From NCBI GenBank assembly GCA_002480495.1, contig DLCG01000005.1:155326-219325 (forward strand): a stretch of 64,000 bases of DNA, written 5' to 3'. Below are positions 6,539 to 14,794 of this stretch, piece after piece (position 1 is the first letter of the stretch; every line of letters starts with the position of its first letter). The stretch is from Rhodobiaceae bacterium UBA7804 (GTDB lineage Bacteria > Pseudomonadota > Alphaproteobacteria > Parvibaculales > Parvibaculaceae). The translations under genes and the position numbers were made by a program. The notes under the pieces are model-generated. The model had not been told where the DNA came from and searched no databases. It worked only from the letters and a program-made list of their open reading frames with translations.

Positions 6539-7108
6539 TTGGCGACCTTCACCGCGTTTCTCGATGCTTCGGTTCTATATCCTGCGCCGCTGCGTGACCT
6601 GCTTCTCGAACTCGCCGTCACCGACCTTTATCGTGCAAAGTGGTCAAGTGCCGTACACGAAGAATGGATCCGCGCGCTTCTTCGAACGCGCGATGACCTG
6701 ACACGCGAAAAGCTTGAGCGGACCCGCGACCTGATGGACTCTCATGTGAGAGACGCACTTGTTACCAACTACGAATCTCTCATCGAGATATTGGACCTGC
6801 CTGATCCAGACGACCGCCACATATTGGCTGCGGCGATTAAGGGACGCGCAGATCTGATCATTACGACAAATCTAAAAGACTTTCCCGCGGCAAATCTGGC
6901 CGAATGGGAGATTGAAGCGCAGCACCCGGATGATTTTCTCAAGCATCAGTTCCACATATCACAGCCCATATTCCTGCAAGCAGTGCGAACGGTGAGGCTG
7001 CGGCTAAAGAACCCTCCGAAATCGGTGGATGAGTATTTGGACACGCTCAGAGCGCAAGGATTACTGGCCACCGTCAGTGAAATCGAGGCATTCGATCAGT
7101 TTATCTGA
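6539..7108 (+). CDS. PIN-domain ribonuclease toxin
   Basis: The 189-residue protein begins at a TTG (6539) three bases after the antitoxin stop. It has the PIN acidic residues in order: FLDASVLYPAPLRDLL (Asp9), a central acidic residue near EEWIRALL, then DPDDRHILAAAI and ADLIITTNLKDFP. PIN toxins are Mg-dependent RNases. The C-terminal extension (about 120-189, including HISQPIFLQAVRTVRLRLKN) is usual for this subfamily. TTG starts are typical of low-expression toxins placed behind an antitoxin. Nothing suggests damage. Confidence 0.88.
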   Translation: MATFTAFLDASVLYPAPLRDLLLELAVTDLYRAKWSSAVHEEWIRALLRTRDDLTREKLERTRDLMDSHVRDALVTNYESLIEILDLPDPDDRHILAAAIKGRADLIITTNLKDFPAANLAEWEIEAQHPDDFLKHQFHISQPIFLQAVRTVRLRLKNPPKSVDEYLDTLRAQGLLATVSEIEAFDQFI

Positions 7109-7207
7109 CGACTGCTAGCGCACCCGAAATCCCGCAATCGACGGCCATACCCCGGAATAGTCGGTTCCCACATATTTAGGCGCGTACGACGCGCAGGCCG
7201 TCCTTAC

Positions 7208-7365
7208 GGCACTCAGACTTGCTTCCTGCCTCGGATCAAAGCGGAGTGTTTCCCTTGGCCCGGGAGGCGGCACTGCCGGTGACGCACCCCCGCGAGCTTC
7301 GCGACCAGGGTCGCTCCATCCCGGCATAGCTGGGGCCGACCCGGGATGTGGCGGATGACATTCAT
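7208..7365 (-). pseudogene. Decayed second copy of the fic 5' end
   Basis: Reading the minus strand from an ATG at 7365, the text runs MNVIRHIPGRPQLCRDGATL then VAKLAGVRHRQCRLPG. This lines up with the start of the fic gene upstream (MTYIHQRGDWPHLCWDGAAL, then ASKLAEVRHRQGRLMG). A one-base loss then shifts the frame, and the next frame carries RFDPRQEASLS against GFDLKQEASLR. Similarity fades after about 7208. Roughly the first 53 codons of a fic copy survive, without the catalytic domain. It lies 2 kb upstream of the intact gene and has the same orientation. Confidence 0.65.
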
Positions 7366-7384
7366 ATTAGCCGCTCAAACCACC

Positions 7385-7412
7385 TTGAACGCCTCTCAAA
7401 TTGACATATAAT
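7385..7412 (+). promoter_or_regulatory. Promoter of the Xre/RES module
   Basis: A perfect -10 TATAAT (7407-7412) is preceded by TTGAAC (7385-7390) with 16 bases between. TGAC and GTCA arms flank the -10, a possible operator for the Xre antitoxin. The antitoxin start codon is 28 bases downstream. Confidence 0.55.
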
Positions 7413-7439
7413 ATCGTCAGAATTTGTGGAGACTGACCG

Positions 7440-7790
7440 ATGGGGATAGAGGCCTTTAGTGAGGATGGCCAGTTCACGCCGGACCGCATTGCCCGGGTGT
7501 TGCGAACGACCAAGGAGGAGGTTGCCCGCACCGTCGGCCTCGGGCGCGATGCCGTCATGCGGCCCGAACGGATCGCAAGCGTCCGGACGCAGAGCCGTCT
7601 GCGCGAAATGATCGAGATCCTCAACCGTGTCGAACCGCGTTTCGGCTCGGCCCTTGTCGCCTATGCCTGGTACCGCTCCGAACCCTTGGTTGGGTTTGAC
7701 GGCATGACGCCAATGCAGCTCGTCCGCGAGGGGCGGGCGGGGGAGGTCATGGAGTATATCGACGCGGTCGAGGCGGGCGTTCATGCCTGA
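7440..7790 (+). CDS. Xre/MbcA/ParS-type antitoxin
   Basis: This 116-residue protein has an N-terminal Xre-like helix-turn-helix (about 12-45: TPDRIARVLRTTKEEVARTV) and a C-terminal DUF2384 toxin-binding domain (about 55-105: LREMIEILNRVEPRFGSALV, then PLVGFDGMTPMQLVREG). The pattern is that of ParS/MbcA antitoxins of RES-domain toxins. The stop codon overlaps the toxin start by eight bases, which implies translational coupling. The complex is expected to repress the promoter at 7385-7412. Confidence 0.9.
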   Translation: MGIEAFSEDGQFTPDRIARVLRTTKEEVARTVGLGRDAVMRPERIASVRTQSRLREMIEILNRVEPRFGSALVAYAWYRSEPLVGFDGMTPMQLVREGRAGEVMEYIDAVEAGVHA

Positions 7791-8295
7791 TGGCGCGTCC
7801 CTGCGCTATCGCGGCCTTCTCTATCGTGCACTCAATCCCGTCTGGGCCCGCGACCCTTATTCGGGCGAGGGCGCACGCCGGCATGGTGGCCGTTTCAATG
7901 CCCAAGGCGTGCCGGCGCTTTATACCTCCCTGTCGATCATGACGGCTGTCCGCGAGGCGAACCAGGTCGGCACGCTTCAGCCTACGACACTTGTGTCCTA
8001 CGAGGCCGATATTGAGCCGGTATTCGATGCGACCGATCCTGCCGGTCTTGCGGCTTACGGGCTTACGCCGTCCGCGCTCGCGGCCGATGATTGGCGAATT
8101 GCCATGCGTGATAAAGGGATCGCGCCGACCCAAACTCTCGCGGCCCGCCTGATAGGAGATGGCTTTGCGGGTGTGCTGGTGCGCAGCTTCGCGCGAGGCG
8201 CCGCGGTCTCAGACCTCAATCTTGTTCTTTGGCGTTGGGGCGATGCGCGTCCGGCCCGCCTGGTTCTCAACGACACCGAGGGCAGGCTCCGCTGA
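7783..8295 (+). CDS. RES-domain toxin
   Basis: The 170-residue protein matches the RES family: YRALNPVWARDPYSGEGARR leads into HGGRFNAQGVPALYTS, the Arg-centred NAD-binding segment. A conserved Glu follows (AVREANQ, about residue 64), and Ser lies in the C-terminal half (LVRSFARGAAVSDLN). RES toxins such as MbcT and ParT act on NAD+ or transfer ADP-ribose and stop growth. The gene is coupled to its antitoxin by overlap and appears intact. Confidence 0.9.
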   Translation: MPDGASLRYRGLLYRALNPVWARDPYSGEGARRHGGRFNAQGVPALYTSLSIMTAVREANQVGTLQPTTLVSYEADIEPVFDATDPAGLAAYGLTPSALAADDWRIAMRDKGIAPTQTLAARLIGDGFAGVLVRSFARGAAVSDLNLVLWRWGDARPARLVLNDTEGRLR

Positions 8296-8421
8296 GATGT
8301 TCCGGCCTTCGGCCCGTTCTCCTGCCAGCGCCTTTCGCTTGTCTATATGCCGTAATCTGCTTCAGGATTGACGCCGGTGGCGTTGGGGCGATGCGTGGCC
8401 GCTTTAGGCCGGACGTCGCCC

Positions 8422-9144
8422 ATGGACAATGGGGGGCAAATGGGGGATTGGCGTGGCGAGCTTTTCGTGGCGCTCGAGCGTGCCGGCGCAGAGATTGCCC
8501 AGGCGCTTGTCTCCGAGCATGCGCTTTTCGTCTATAGCTGGACTGCGATCGTGGTCTTTCTCGCTATCTGCGCGCGTGTGGTGCGCCCGGTCAGGCGACT
8601 CCTTGAGGATTTCAGCGAGGCGGACCTCATCGCGAAACGGCCGGGCCCGGAGGCGATTAAGCCTGATAGCATCCGCAAGGACATCGCACGCTTGCAGCAA
8701 ATCGCCCGCGACAATATCGGGCGGCTCATGCGCCTGTCTTTGCTGCTGGTCATGGCTGGCCTTATCGCTCCCGCTCTCGTCATCGCGCTCATTGTCGCCT
8801 TTCAGAACTGGTTCCTGCCTGGCGCACCGGCGCTTGCCGTCGCAGGTGTCCCGGCCGCCTACGACATGCTCACGGGTTCGGATGTTTTTCTCTTCATCAT
8901 CGATCAGGGGATGCGCGGCTTTCTCGGCGACATATTTGAGGTCTTCGGCATTACTCTCGTTGAGGCTCAAAACAACGCCGACAATCTGATCTTCTCTACC
9001 TTCGTCTTTCTCTACCGCCTCATCGCCCAGGCGATATCGCTTTGCCTCCTCGGCGTTGCGATCCGCGTCTTCTGGGGCCGACGGCGTCTTCGGAGCACAC
9101 TTGCGCGTCTTGAGGACCGGCTCTCTCGCGCCGAGGCGGCGTGA
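8422..9144 (+). CDS. Membrane protein of unknown function
   Basis: The 240-residue protein has four likely membrane segments at about 34-50 (FVYSWTAIVVFLAICARV), 108-132 (LSLLLVMAGLIAPALVIALI), 138-155, and 205-225 (RLIAQAISLCLLGVAIRVFW). A soluble helical stretch of about 55 residues lies between the first two. No signature motif or catalytic pattern is recognised. The ATG at 8422 follows GGACG; ATG 8440 is an alternative, and the frame is open to a TTG at 8368. It is separated from the RES gene by about 125 bases and is the last substantial gene before the accessory-core border. A function cannot be assigned. Confidence 0.6.
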   Translation: MDNGGQMGDWRGELFVALERAGAEIAQALVSEHALFVYSWTAIVVFLAICARVVRPVRRLLEDFSEADLIAKRPGPEAIKPDSIRKDIARLQQIARDNIGRLMRLSLLLVMAGLIAPALVIALIVAFQNWFLPGAPALAVAGVPAAYDMLTGSDVFLFIIDQGMRGFLGDIFEVFGITLVEAQNNADNLIFSTFVFLYRLIAQAISLCLLGVAIRVFWGRRRLRSTLARLEDRLSRAEAA

Positions 9145-9230
9145 TGCGGGCTCCACATCCTGCGCGGGGATGCTGCCCTTCCTGCCGTCATCACATAGGC
9201 GAGATTTGGGTCGTACACGCCACAACGGTA

Positions 9231-9413
9231 CTAGTTGAGCCCCGGCCGTGCGGCCGGACCCAAGCGATCCAGGCCGCGCGCGATCGCTGCGAGGTGGGTT
9301 TCCATATCGGCTGCGGCTTCCTCTCCACAGGTTTCTGTCAGGATCGATAGCCAAAGCGATAGGGCTGTGAGGCAGAGGCGGGCGCCTTCGATGTCTTGCT
9401 GATAGTCGGGCAT
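9231..9413 (-). CDS. Small protein of unknown function
   Basis: A 60-residue frame reads from an ATG at 9413 that has AAAGGA seven to eight bases upstream. It contains a helical segment LCLTALSLWLSILTETCGEE that is moderately hydrophobic, then an Ala-rich amphipathic stretch ending LDRLGPAARPGLN. No family is recognised. The good ribosome-binding site is the main support. Confidence 0.4.
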   Translation of the reverse strand: MPDYQQDIEGARLCLTALSLWLSILTETCGEEAAADMETHLAAIARGLDRLGPAARPGLN

Positions 9414-9550
9414 GGCCTGTTCCTTTCGGTCTGATGCTGCCGAGAACAGGCTAGGCGCGCTTCATGAGGGCGGGGATAAGGTCGTGCATCGCGGGAGGCG
9501 GGATTGGCCGCGCCGTCCTTGCCAAGGCCTTTCCCTCTTCTTGTTTGATG

Positions 9551-9722
9551 CTCCCTGTTCGCGCGATCGAAATTCCCTGTTCGGGGGTAAAAATTCCCTG
9601 TTCCGAATTGTAGGGAATTTTCCGGCAAGTCCCTGCGCTATTGGCGCTTTTTGCGGAACAATTCCTCGTTTTTGCCGCCTTTTCCTCTGAATTCCCTGTT
9701 CTTTCCCTGTTTAACAGGGAAA
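9551..9722. repeat. Cluster of TTCCCTGTT repeats with a 21-base palindrome at the accessory-core border
   Basis: CTCCCTGTT occurs at 9551, TTCCCTGTT at 9573, 9594 and 9692, and TTTCCCTGTT at 9702. Inverted copies are present as AGGGAA (9612-9617) and AACAGGGAAA (9713-9722). The last pair forms a perfect palindrome with 10-base arms and a one-base centre. The tract is more AT-rich than its surroundings. It separates phage and toxin genes from a run of ordinary chromosomal genes, so it may be an attachment or recombination site. Spacing is irregular and unlike CRISPR. Confidence 0.6.
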
Positions 9723-9766
9723 ATCGGCCACGCGCGTGAAGTCACGATCTGAGGCTATTGCTTTCC

Positions 9767-10534
9767 ATGAAAATCGCCGAGCGCTGGTTCGAGAGACAGG
9801 AAATGGGCGATGGCGTGACGCTGCTCTACGAGAGCCACGTCCATCCGCTCATCCGCTGCAATATCTGGTTCGTGCGCGGGCGCGATCGCGATCTTCTGAT
9901 CGATACGGGAACGGGCGTGGCCTCGCTCAAGGACGAGATCGCGGATCTCACCGACAAGCCGCTCACGGCCATTGCGACGCATATCCATTACGATCACGTA
10001 GGTTCGCTTCATGAATTCGACACGCGGCTCATGCATGAGATCGAGGCGCCGCGGATGGAGGTTTACCGGGAGTTCGCGGCGCTGACCTCGGCCGGATTTC
10101 CGCCAGAGCTCAAGGCCAGCCTGTCGGGCTATGGGCTGGACGGCGAGGATACGGTTCTCGTCGATGCATTGCCGTGCGAGGATTTCTCGCTCGAGGATTA
10201 CAGGATCAGGTCGACCAGTGCGACGGGACATCTGAGGGAAGGCGACGTGGTCGATCTCGGCGACCGCCACTTCGAGATATTCCATCTGCCCGGGCACTCG
10301 CCGGGTTCTCTCGGTCTCTTCGAGTCTTCAACGAAGGTTCTCTTCTCGGGCGATGCGATCTATGACGGCCCGCTGCTGGACGAATTGCCCGATTCCGACA
10401 TCGCGGCCTATCTCACGACGATCAAGCGGCTGCGCGGCCTCGATGTCCGGGTCGTGCATGGCGGGCACGACCCGAGCTTCGGCCGCGAGCGGCTTGTCGA
10501 AATCTGCGACGCTTATCTCGCCCTGCGCGGGTAA
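9767..10534 (+). CDS. MBL-fold metallo-hydrolase
   Basis: The 255-residue protein carries the metallo-beta-lactamase signature THIHYDHVGS (about 71-80), a further metal ligand in the LPGHSPGSLGL region (about 173-183), an Asp in LFSGDAIYDG (about 194-203), and a final His in VHGGHDPSF. All metal-binding positions of a binuclear hydrolase are present. No signal peptide is seen, so it should be cytoplasmic. The substrate could be a thioester, lactone or phosphoester and cannot be told from sequence. The ATG at 9767 is chosen; a TTG three codons earlier is equally open. It is convergent with the next gene, with only three bases between the stops. Confidence 0.8.
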   Translation: MKIAERWFERQEMGDGVTLLYESHVHPLIRCNIWFVRGRDRDLLIDTGTGVASLKDEIADLTDKPLTAIATHIHYDHVGSLHEFDTRLMHEIEAPRMEVYREFAALTSAGFPPELKASLSGYGLDGEDTVLVDALPCEDFSLEDYRIRSTSATGHLREGDVVDLGDRHFEIFHLPGHSPGSLGLFESSTKVLFSGDAIYDGPLLDELPDSDIAAYLTTIKRLRGLDVRVVHGGHDPSFGRERLVEICDAYLALRG

Positions 10535-10537
10535 ACC

Positions 10538-11425
10538 TCAGGCGGCGTTTGCCGCGCCGGCCGGTTCCTCGCCATGCGCTGCCTTCCACTCGGCGACGAG
10601 TTCGCGATTGTCGTGCATCCAGGGATGGAAGCTCGGGCGGAACCAGTCGAGATAGGCAGGGATCGACTTCCAGAGTGGGCCTGGATTGATCCACATGTAG
10701 TGGAATATTCGTCCCCAGGCGCGAGGACTCCATTGCAGGCCATCGGCTTTCAGGAGATCGCGCATATGGAGAGCGAGATTGATGTTGAAGAAGATCGTCG
10801 CCATCAGCAGCGAGCGCACCCGGAGGAAATAGAACGTGCCGGGACGTGTGACCGCCTTGAGAACGTCGAAGGCAACCGCCTTGTGTTCGGTTTCCTCGAC
10901 CGCATGCCACATCCAGAGTTCGTATTCTTCGGGAGAGGCGTGCCGCGCAAACATCTCGCGCTCGCGCAGAAGGTGGTCGGCGAGAACCGCGGTGAAATGT
11001 TCCAGCGCGACGGTCTGGCCGAGCTGCGCCTTTTTCGGCATCAGAAAACGGGCGAGCTTCTGCATGCGGGCGGAGCGGCGTTCGAGTTTCGCCATCGGAT
11101 AGCCTTGTGCGGCTATACGGTCGTTATAGGCCTGATGCTCGCGCGAGTGGATTGCTTCCTGTCCCAGAAACTCCTTGATCTCTGCCTGAAGCTTCGGATC
11201 GGTGATCTTGTGCTTCTGGTAGCGCACGGTGTCGCAGAAGAAGCGTTCGCCCACCGGAAACATGGCAGAAAGCGCGTTGAAATAGGCGGTGATCGCTGGG
11301 TCGCCGTCATACCAGTGTTTCCGCTCGCCGGCCTTGAACTGGCGATTGCGCGTGGCGAAGGCGAGCTGGCTTCCGCTCTGGCTGACAGACGGGGTTTCTG
11401 CGGTCGGGCTCGTGGCGGCGGACAT
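10538..11425 (-). CDS. PF10118-type predicted metal-dependent hydrolase
   Basis: The 295-residue protein contains many His and Glu residues in a helical core: FLGQEAIHSREHQAYNDRI (about 95-113), LEHFTAVLADHLLR (about 145-158) and WMWHAVEETEHKAVAFDVL (about 175-193). Paired Glu-x-x-His motifs of this kind resemble ferritin-like di-iron proteins, and the family is listed as predicted metal-dependent hydrolases. Later segments with FYFLRVRSLLMATIFFNINL are hydrophobic and may associate with the membrane. AGAGGAG ahead of the ATG at 11425 supports the start over the longer frame. True activity is unknown. Confidence 0.75.
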   Translation of the reverse strand: MSAATSPTAETPSVSQSGSQLAFATRNRQFKAGERKHWYDGDPAITAYFNALSAMFPVGERFFCDTVRYQKHKITDPKLQAEIKEFLGQEAIHSREHQAYNDRIAAQGYPMAKLERRSARMQKLARFLMPKKAQLGQTVALEHFTAVLADHLLREREMFARHASPEEYELWMWHAVEETEHKAVAFDVLKAVTRPGTFYFLRVRSLLMATIFFNINLALHMRDLLKADGLQWSPRAWGRIFHYMWINPGPLWKSIPAYLDWFRPSFHPWMHDNRELVAEWKAAHGEEPAGAANAA

Positions 11426-11600
11426 TGGGGGCTCCTCTTGCCAGCATTTCCAGCCTAACATTTTTGTCAGCGAGCCCCTATCTTCAATGGCTCGTTACAA
11501 AATCTCACAAAAGAGCCGCCGGAATCGGAGCGGTTCGTCCGTATCTCTGCGGGTGCCAGTGGGCGAAAGCCCAAATGTCGAAAGGGAGCCAGGGGCGCGC

Positions 11601-11897
11601 ATGAGGATAAGGGTGGGGAAATATCGTATTCCCGTGCCGAAGAGCAGGGCGGGCCGTATCGGTGCGGGCGTGGCGCTCGTTATCCTCGGCTGCATTCCAG
11701 GCCCGCCGGGACCGGCGGCGATACCGGTCGGCCTGACCATTCTCACCCTCGATCATCCCAGAGGCCGACGCTGGCGGCGCGTCACGATCGTCAGGGTCGG
11801 GCGGCGCTGGCAATCGATGCAGGCCAAACGCGAAATGCGCCGGGCTCAAAAGCGCGCCGCATCTCTCGCTGGCCGCGATCCGGAGATCCCGGTCTAA
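11601..11897 (+). CDS. Small PGPGW-type membrane protein
   Basis: The 98-residue product has a single hydrophobic stretch (about 20-50: IGAGVALVILGCIPGPPGPA then AIPVGLTILTLD) centred on a Pro-Gly-Pro-Pro-Gly-Pro motif typical of PGPGW-type transmembrane proteins. Strongly basic flanks precede and follow it. Frames upstream of 11601 are open but have no convincing start. The function of the family is not known. It is divergent from the PF10118-type gene and convergent with the sugar transferase. Confidence 0.6.
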   Translation: MRIRVGKYRIPVPKSRAGRIGAGVALVILGCIPGPPGPAAIPVGLTILTLDHPRGRRWRRVTIVRVGRRWQSMQAKREMRRAQKRAASLAGRDPEIPV

Positions 11898-11905
11898 CTT
11901 TTTCC

Positions 11906-13471
11906 TCAGCAGGCGCCGCGGCGAAGCAACACGGCCGGGAAGGTCTTGAACATGATCGCGATGTCCTGCCAGAGCGACCAGTTCTTCACATACCAGGCGT
12001 CGAGTTCGACACGGCGCATATAGGTCGTTTCGTTGCGGCCACTCACCTGCCAGAGACCGGTGATACCCGGCTTCGCGGCGAGGTAATATTCGGCATCCTC
12101 GCCATAGCGCAGTACCTCGGCATAAGTGACGGGGCGGGGACCGACAAGGCTCATCTCGCCACGGATCACGTTCAGAAGCTGCGGCAGCTCGTCGAGGCTC
12201 GTCTTGCGCAGAAACTCGCCGATAGCGGTCACACGGGGATCGTTGCGCAGTTTCTGGTCGCGCGCCCATTCGGCGGCACGCAGCGGATCGTTTTCCAGCA
12301 CCTGCTTCAGGATCGCGTCGCTGTCCACATGCATCGTGCGGAACTTCCGGCACTGGAATTCACGGCCCTTCTCGCCCACGCGGCGGTGGCCATAGAAGGC
12401 GGGGCCGCCATCGAGGCGGATCAGCAGCGAAACCACCCAGAAGAAGGGAAGCAGCGCGAGAAGGGCGGCCGAGGCAACGACGAGATCGAAGCTGCGCTTC
12501 ATGAGGCGCGCCATCGGGCGGTTCAGGTTATCGGCAAGGGTCAGCATGACGAGGTCATGGCTGAAGAAGTTGCCGGCTTCGAGCGCCAGCGCGCCGATGC
12601 CCTTGACCGGCGGCACGATGGAGAAGGCGATGCGGGCGCGGTGCAGCGCGCGCAGGATGTTGTCGAGGCTCGCCATTTCCTCGGGCGAAGGGGCCAGGAC
12701 GACGAAGCGGGCGCCGTGCTTCTCGCAGGCGAGCTTCAGCGCGGCCGAAAGCTGGCCGCCTGCCCGATAGAGAAGGCTTGCCGGATCGGCGGCATTGCGG
12801 TCGGCGGTGAGTTCGGCGAGATCGAGCGTGCCCGCGACCTCGTAGCCGAGATAGGGTTCGTCCTCGAGCACCTGCGCGGCTTCGGCGGCGTTTTCACGCG
12901 AGCCAATGATGAGGACGGGCGCCGTCCAGCTGCCGTACCGCTTCAGGACATGTCTCATCCCGATACGGGCCATCGGCACGAAAAGGAGCGCCCAGATCCA
13001 GGCCTGGAGCATCCAGAGACGGGAGAAATAGTCCTTCACGATGTATTGCAGGAAGCCGTCGACCAGCGCGACGAGGGCGATCGCCTTAACGATTTCCTTG
13101 GCCTCGGCCCAGAAGGGGGTGCGTTTCGAATAGTGCCCCTTCGCCGCCCACCAGAGGATCGGCAGCATGGCGAGGAAACCGATGCTGATGAGGCGGCTTG
13201 TCAGTTCGCCGGCCTCCAGAGCTCCGAATTCCGTATTGAGAACCTGTGCGTTGATGCCGAACGCGATCGATCCAGCGACGATCTGGGCAAAAGCCAGCGC
13301 GCCGAGATCGCCGATCAGCAGCATGAAGCGATCGGCCAGCGGCGTAAGGCGCGTACCCTTGCCGCGGCTTGAAGTATTAACATTTTCGAAGCCCGCGATG
13401 CGCGGCGCGGTGGCGGGGGCCACCGCTTCGAAAGCCTTTATGTCCTTGTTGAGTGCAGTCACGATACTCAC
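11906..13471 (-). CDS. Initiating sugar-phosphate transferase (WcaJ/WbaP-like)
   Basis: The 521-residue membrane protein has several membrane segments in the first 140 residues, a nucleotide-binding-like central domain (about 155-290) and a C-terminal bacterial sugar transferase domain (about 325-521). That domain includes CRKFRTMHVDSDAILKQVL, LRKTSLDELPQLLNVIRGEM, SLVGPRP and KPGITGLWQVSGRN. These enzymes move a sugar-1-phosphate from a nucleotide sugar onto undecaprenyl phosphate, the first membrane step of exopolysaccharide or O-antigen assembly. The start is GTG at 13471. A perfect CtrA-type box lies about 90 bases upstream. It follows pseI on the same strand, which fits surface glycan synthesis. 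Confidence 0.9.
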   Translation of the reverse strand: MSIVTALNKDIKAFEAVAPATAPRIAGFENVNTSSRGKGTRLTPLADRFMLLIGDLGALAFAQIVAGSIAFGINAQVLNTEFGALEAGELTSRLISIGFLAMLPILWWAAKGHYSKRTPFWAEAKEIVKAIALVALVDGFLQYIVKDYFSRLWMLQAWIWALLFVPMARIGMRHVLKRYGSWTAPVLIIGSRENAAEAAQVLEDEPYLGYEVAGTLDLAELTADRNAADPASLLYRAGGQLSAALKLACEKHGARFVVLAPSPEEMASLDNILRALHRARIAFSIVPPVKGIGALALEAGNFFSHDLVMLTLADNLNRPMARLMKRSFDLVVASAALLALLPFFWVVSLLIRLDGGPAFYGHRRVGEKGREFQCRKFRTMHVDSDAILKQVLENDPLRAAEWARDQKLRNDPRVTAIGEFLRKTSLDELPQLLNVIRGEMSLVGPRPVTYAEVLRYGEDAEYYLAAKPGITGLWQVSGRNETTYMRRVELDAWYVKNWSLWQDIAIMFKTFPAVLLRRGAC

Positions 13472-13561
13472 GCCAACCTGTGTCCGAATGCGACAGTCGG
13501 TTGGTGAGTGCGCAAGGAGCGCGCCAGTCCGTTTTGTGCCGTTTTGGGCGGCCGGCTGTGG

Positions 13562-13576
13562 TTAATTCAGCGTTAA
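13562..13576. promoter_or_regulatory. CtrA-type box TTAA-N7-TTAA
   Basis: TTAA at 13562-13565 and TTAA at 13573-13576 are separated by exactly seven bases. This is the full binding motif of the alphaproteobacterial cell-cycle regulator CtrA. It lies upstream of the sugar transferase gene and just downstream of pseI. Confidence 0.55.
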
Positions 13577-13607
13577 AAGCAAGAGCCGTTCTTCCTCGAG
13601 CGGAAGA

Positions 13608-14651
13608 TCATCCGACGATATCCCAGCTCACCGGTGTGCCCTTGGCGAGGTCGCGGTTCACCTTGCGGCCGAGAAGCTCCTCGTAGAACTTCGGCGGCAG
13701 GCCGAGCCCCGGGCGGATACGGCGAAGATTTTCCGGCGTGAGTACGTCGCCTGCTTTCATGTCCTTGCCGATATAGAGCGAACGGCGGCGGGTGACGGCG
13801 CGGGCCTCGGCCTCTGTCGGGCCGTAGCGCACAGAACCAAGCGCCTGCCAGGCGCGTTCGGTTTCCGTGACGAGGGCGGCAAGTTCGGCGGGTTCCATCG
13901 AGAAGGCCGAGTCAACGCCGCCATCGGCGCGGGCGAGCGTGAAATGTTTTTCGATCACCGTCGCGCCGAGCGCCGTTGCGGCCACCGCGACGCCGATACC
14001 CATCGTGTGATCGGAAAGGCCGACCTCGCAGCCGAAGAGATCGCGCATATGCGGGATGGTCGCGATGTTCGTGTTTTCAGGCGTTGCCGGATAGGTGCTG
14101 GTGCATTTCAGCAGGACGAGGTCCTTGCAGCCCGAGCTTCGTGCGGCATCCACCGCCTCGCCGAGATCGGCAAGGCTCGCCATGCCGGTGGACATGATGA
14201 GCGGTTTGCCGGTCTTTGCCGCCTTGCGGATCAGCGGCAGGTCGGTCACCTCGAAAGAAGCGATCTTGTAACAGGGAACGTCGAGCGTCTCGAGGAAGTC
14301 CACCGCGCTATCGTCGAAGGGTGAGGAAAAGGCGATCAGACCCCGCTTCTTCGCGTGATCGAATATGGGTCCATGCCAGTCCCAGGGCGTGTAGGCCTGC
14401 TGGTAGAGGCCATGCGCCGTATGCCCCTTCCAGAGGCTTTTCGGATCGTCGATGAAGAATTCGCCCGTGTCGAGATCGAGCGTCATCGTATCGGCTGTGT
14501 AAGTCTGAAGCTTCACCGCATGCGCGCCGGCCTCGGCGGCCGCATCGACGATGGACAGCGCACGTTCCAGCGACTGGTTATGATTGCCCGACATTTCGGC
14601 GATGATGAAGGGCGGGTTGCCTGCGCCGATTTCCCGATCCGCGATTTTCAT
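13608..14651 (-). CDS. pseI: Pseudaminic acid synthase
   Basis: The 347-residue protein starts MKIADREIGAGNPPFIIAEM. It has a NeuB-type barrel (about 10-260: FIIAEMSGNHNQSLERAL, LIAFSSPFDDSAVDFLE, GLSDHTMGIGVAVAATALGA, VIEKHFTL) and a C-terminal SAF/antifreeze-like domain (about 285-345). NeuB-type enzymes condense phosphoenolpyruvate with an N-acetylated hexosamine; the PseI branch uses 2,4-diacetamido-trideoxy-altrose and yields pseudaminic acid. The PseI assignment over NeuB rests mainly on pseB, pseC, pseF and pseG nearby. The frame is open to 14699, but the ATG at 14651 matches the family start. Confidence 0.92.
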   Translation of the reverse strand: MKIADREIGAGNPPFIIAEMSGNHNQSLERALSIVDAAAEAGAHAVKLQTYTADTMTLDLDTGEFFIDDPKSLWKGHTAHGLYQQAYTPWDWHGPIFDHAKKRGLIAFSSPFDDSAVDFLETLDVPCYKIASFEVTDLPLIRKAAKTGKPLIMSTGMASLADLGEAVDAARSSGCKDLVLLKCTSTYPATPENTNIATIPHMRDLFGCEVGLSDHTMGIGVAVAATALGATVIEKHFTLARADGGVDSAFSMEPAELAALVTETERAWQALGSVRYGPTEAEARAVTRRRSLYIGKDMKAGDVLTPENLRRIRPGLGLPPKFYEELLGRKVNRDLAKGTPVSWDIVG

Positions 14652-14794
14652 GGGCGAGTGCTTCGCTTCCTCCGCAAATTCCTGCCGTTTCCGGCACATC
14701 CCGAGTTCCCGGCTGAATTTCCGGCTATTTACGTGCTGTTGATCCGTTAACCTTACATTGCCACAGAAACCTTTACGAACTCCAAGCGGCTCCC

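Noticed and set aside
9551..9722. Repeat cluster as a CRISPR array
   Set aside because: Units are about nine bases, spacing is irregular, copies occur in both orientations, and no cas genes are present.
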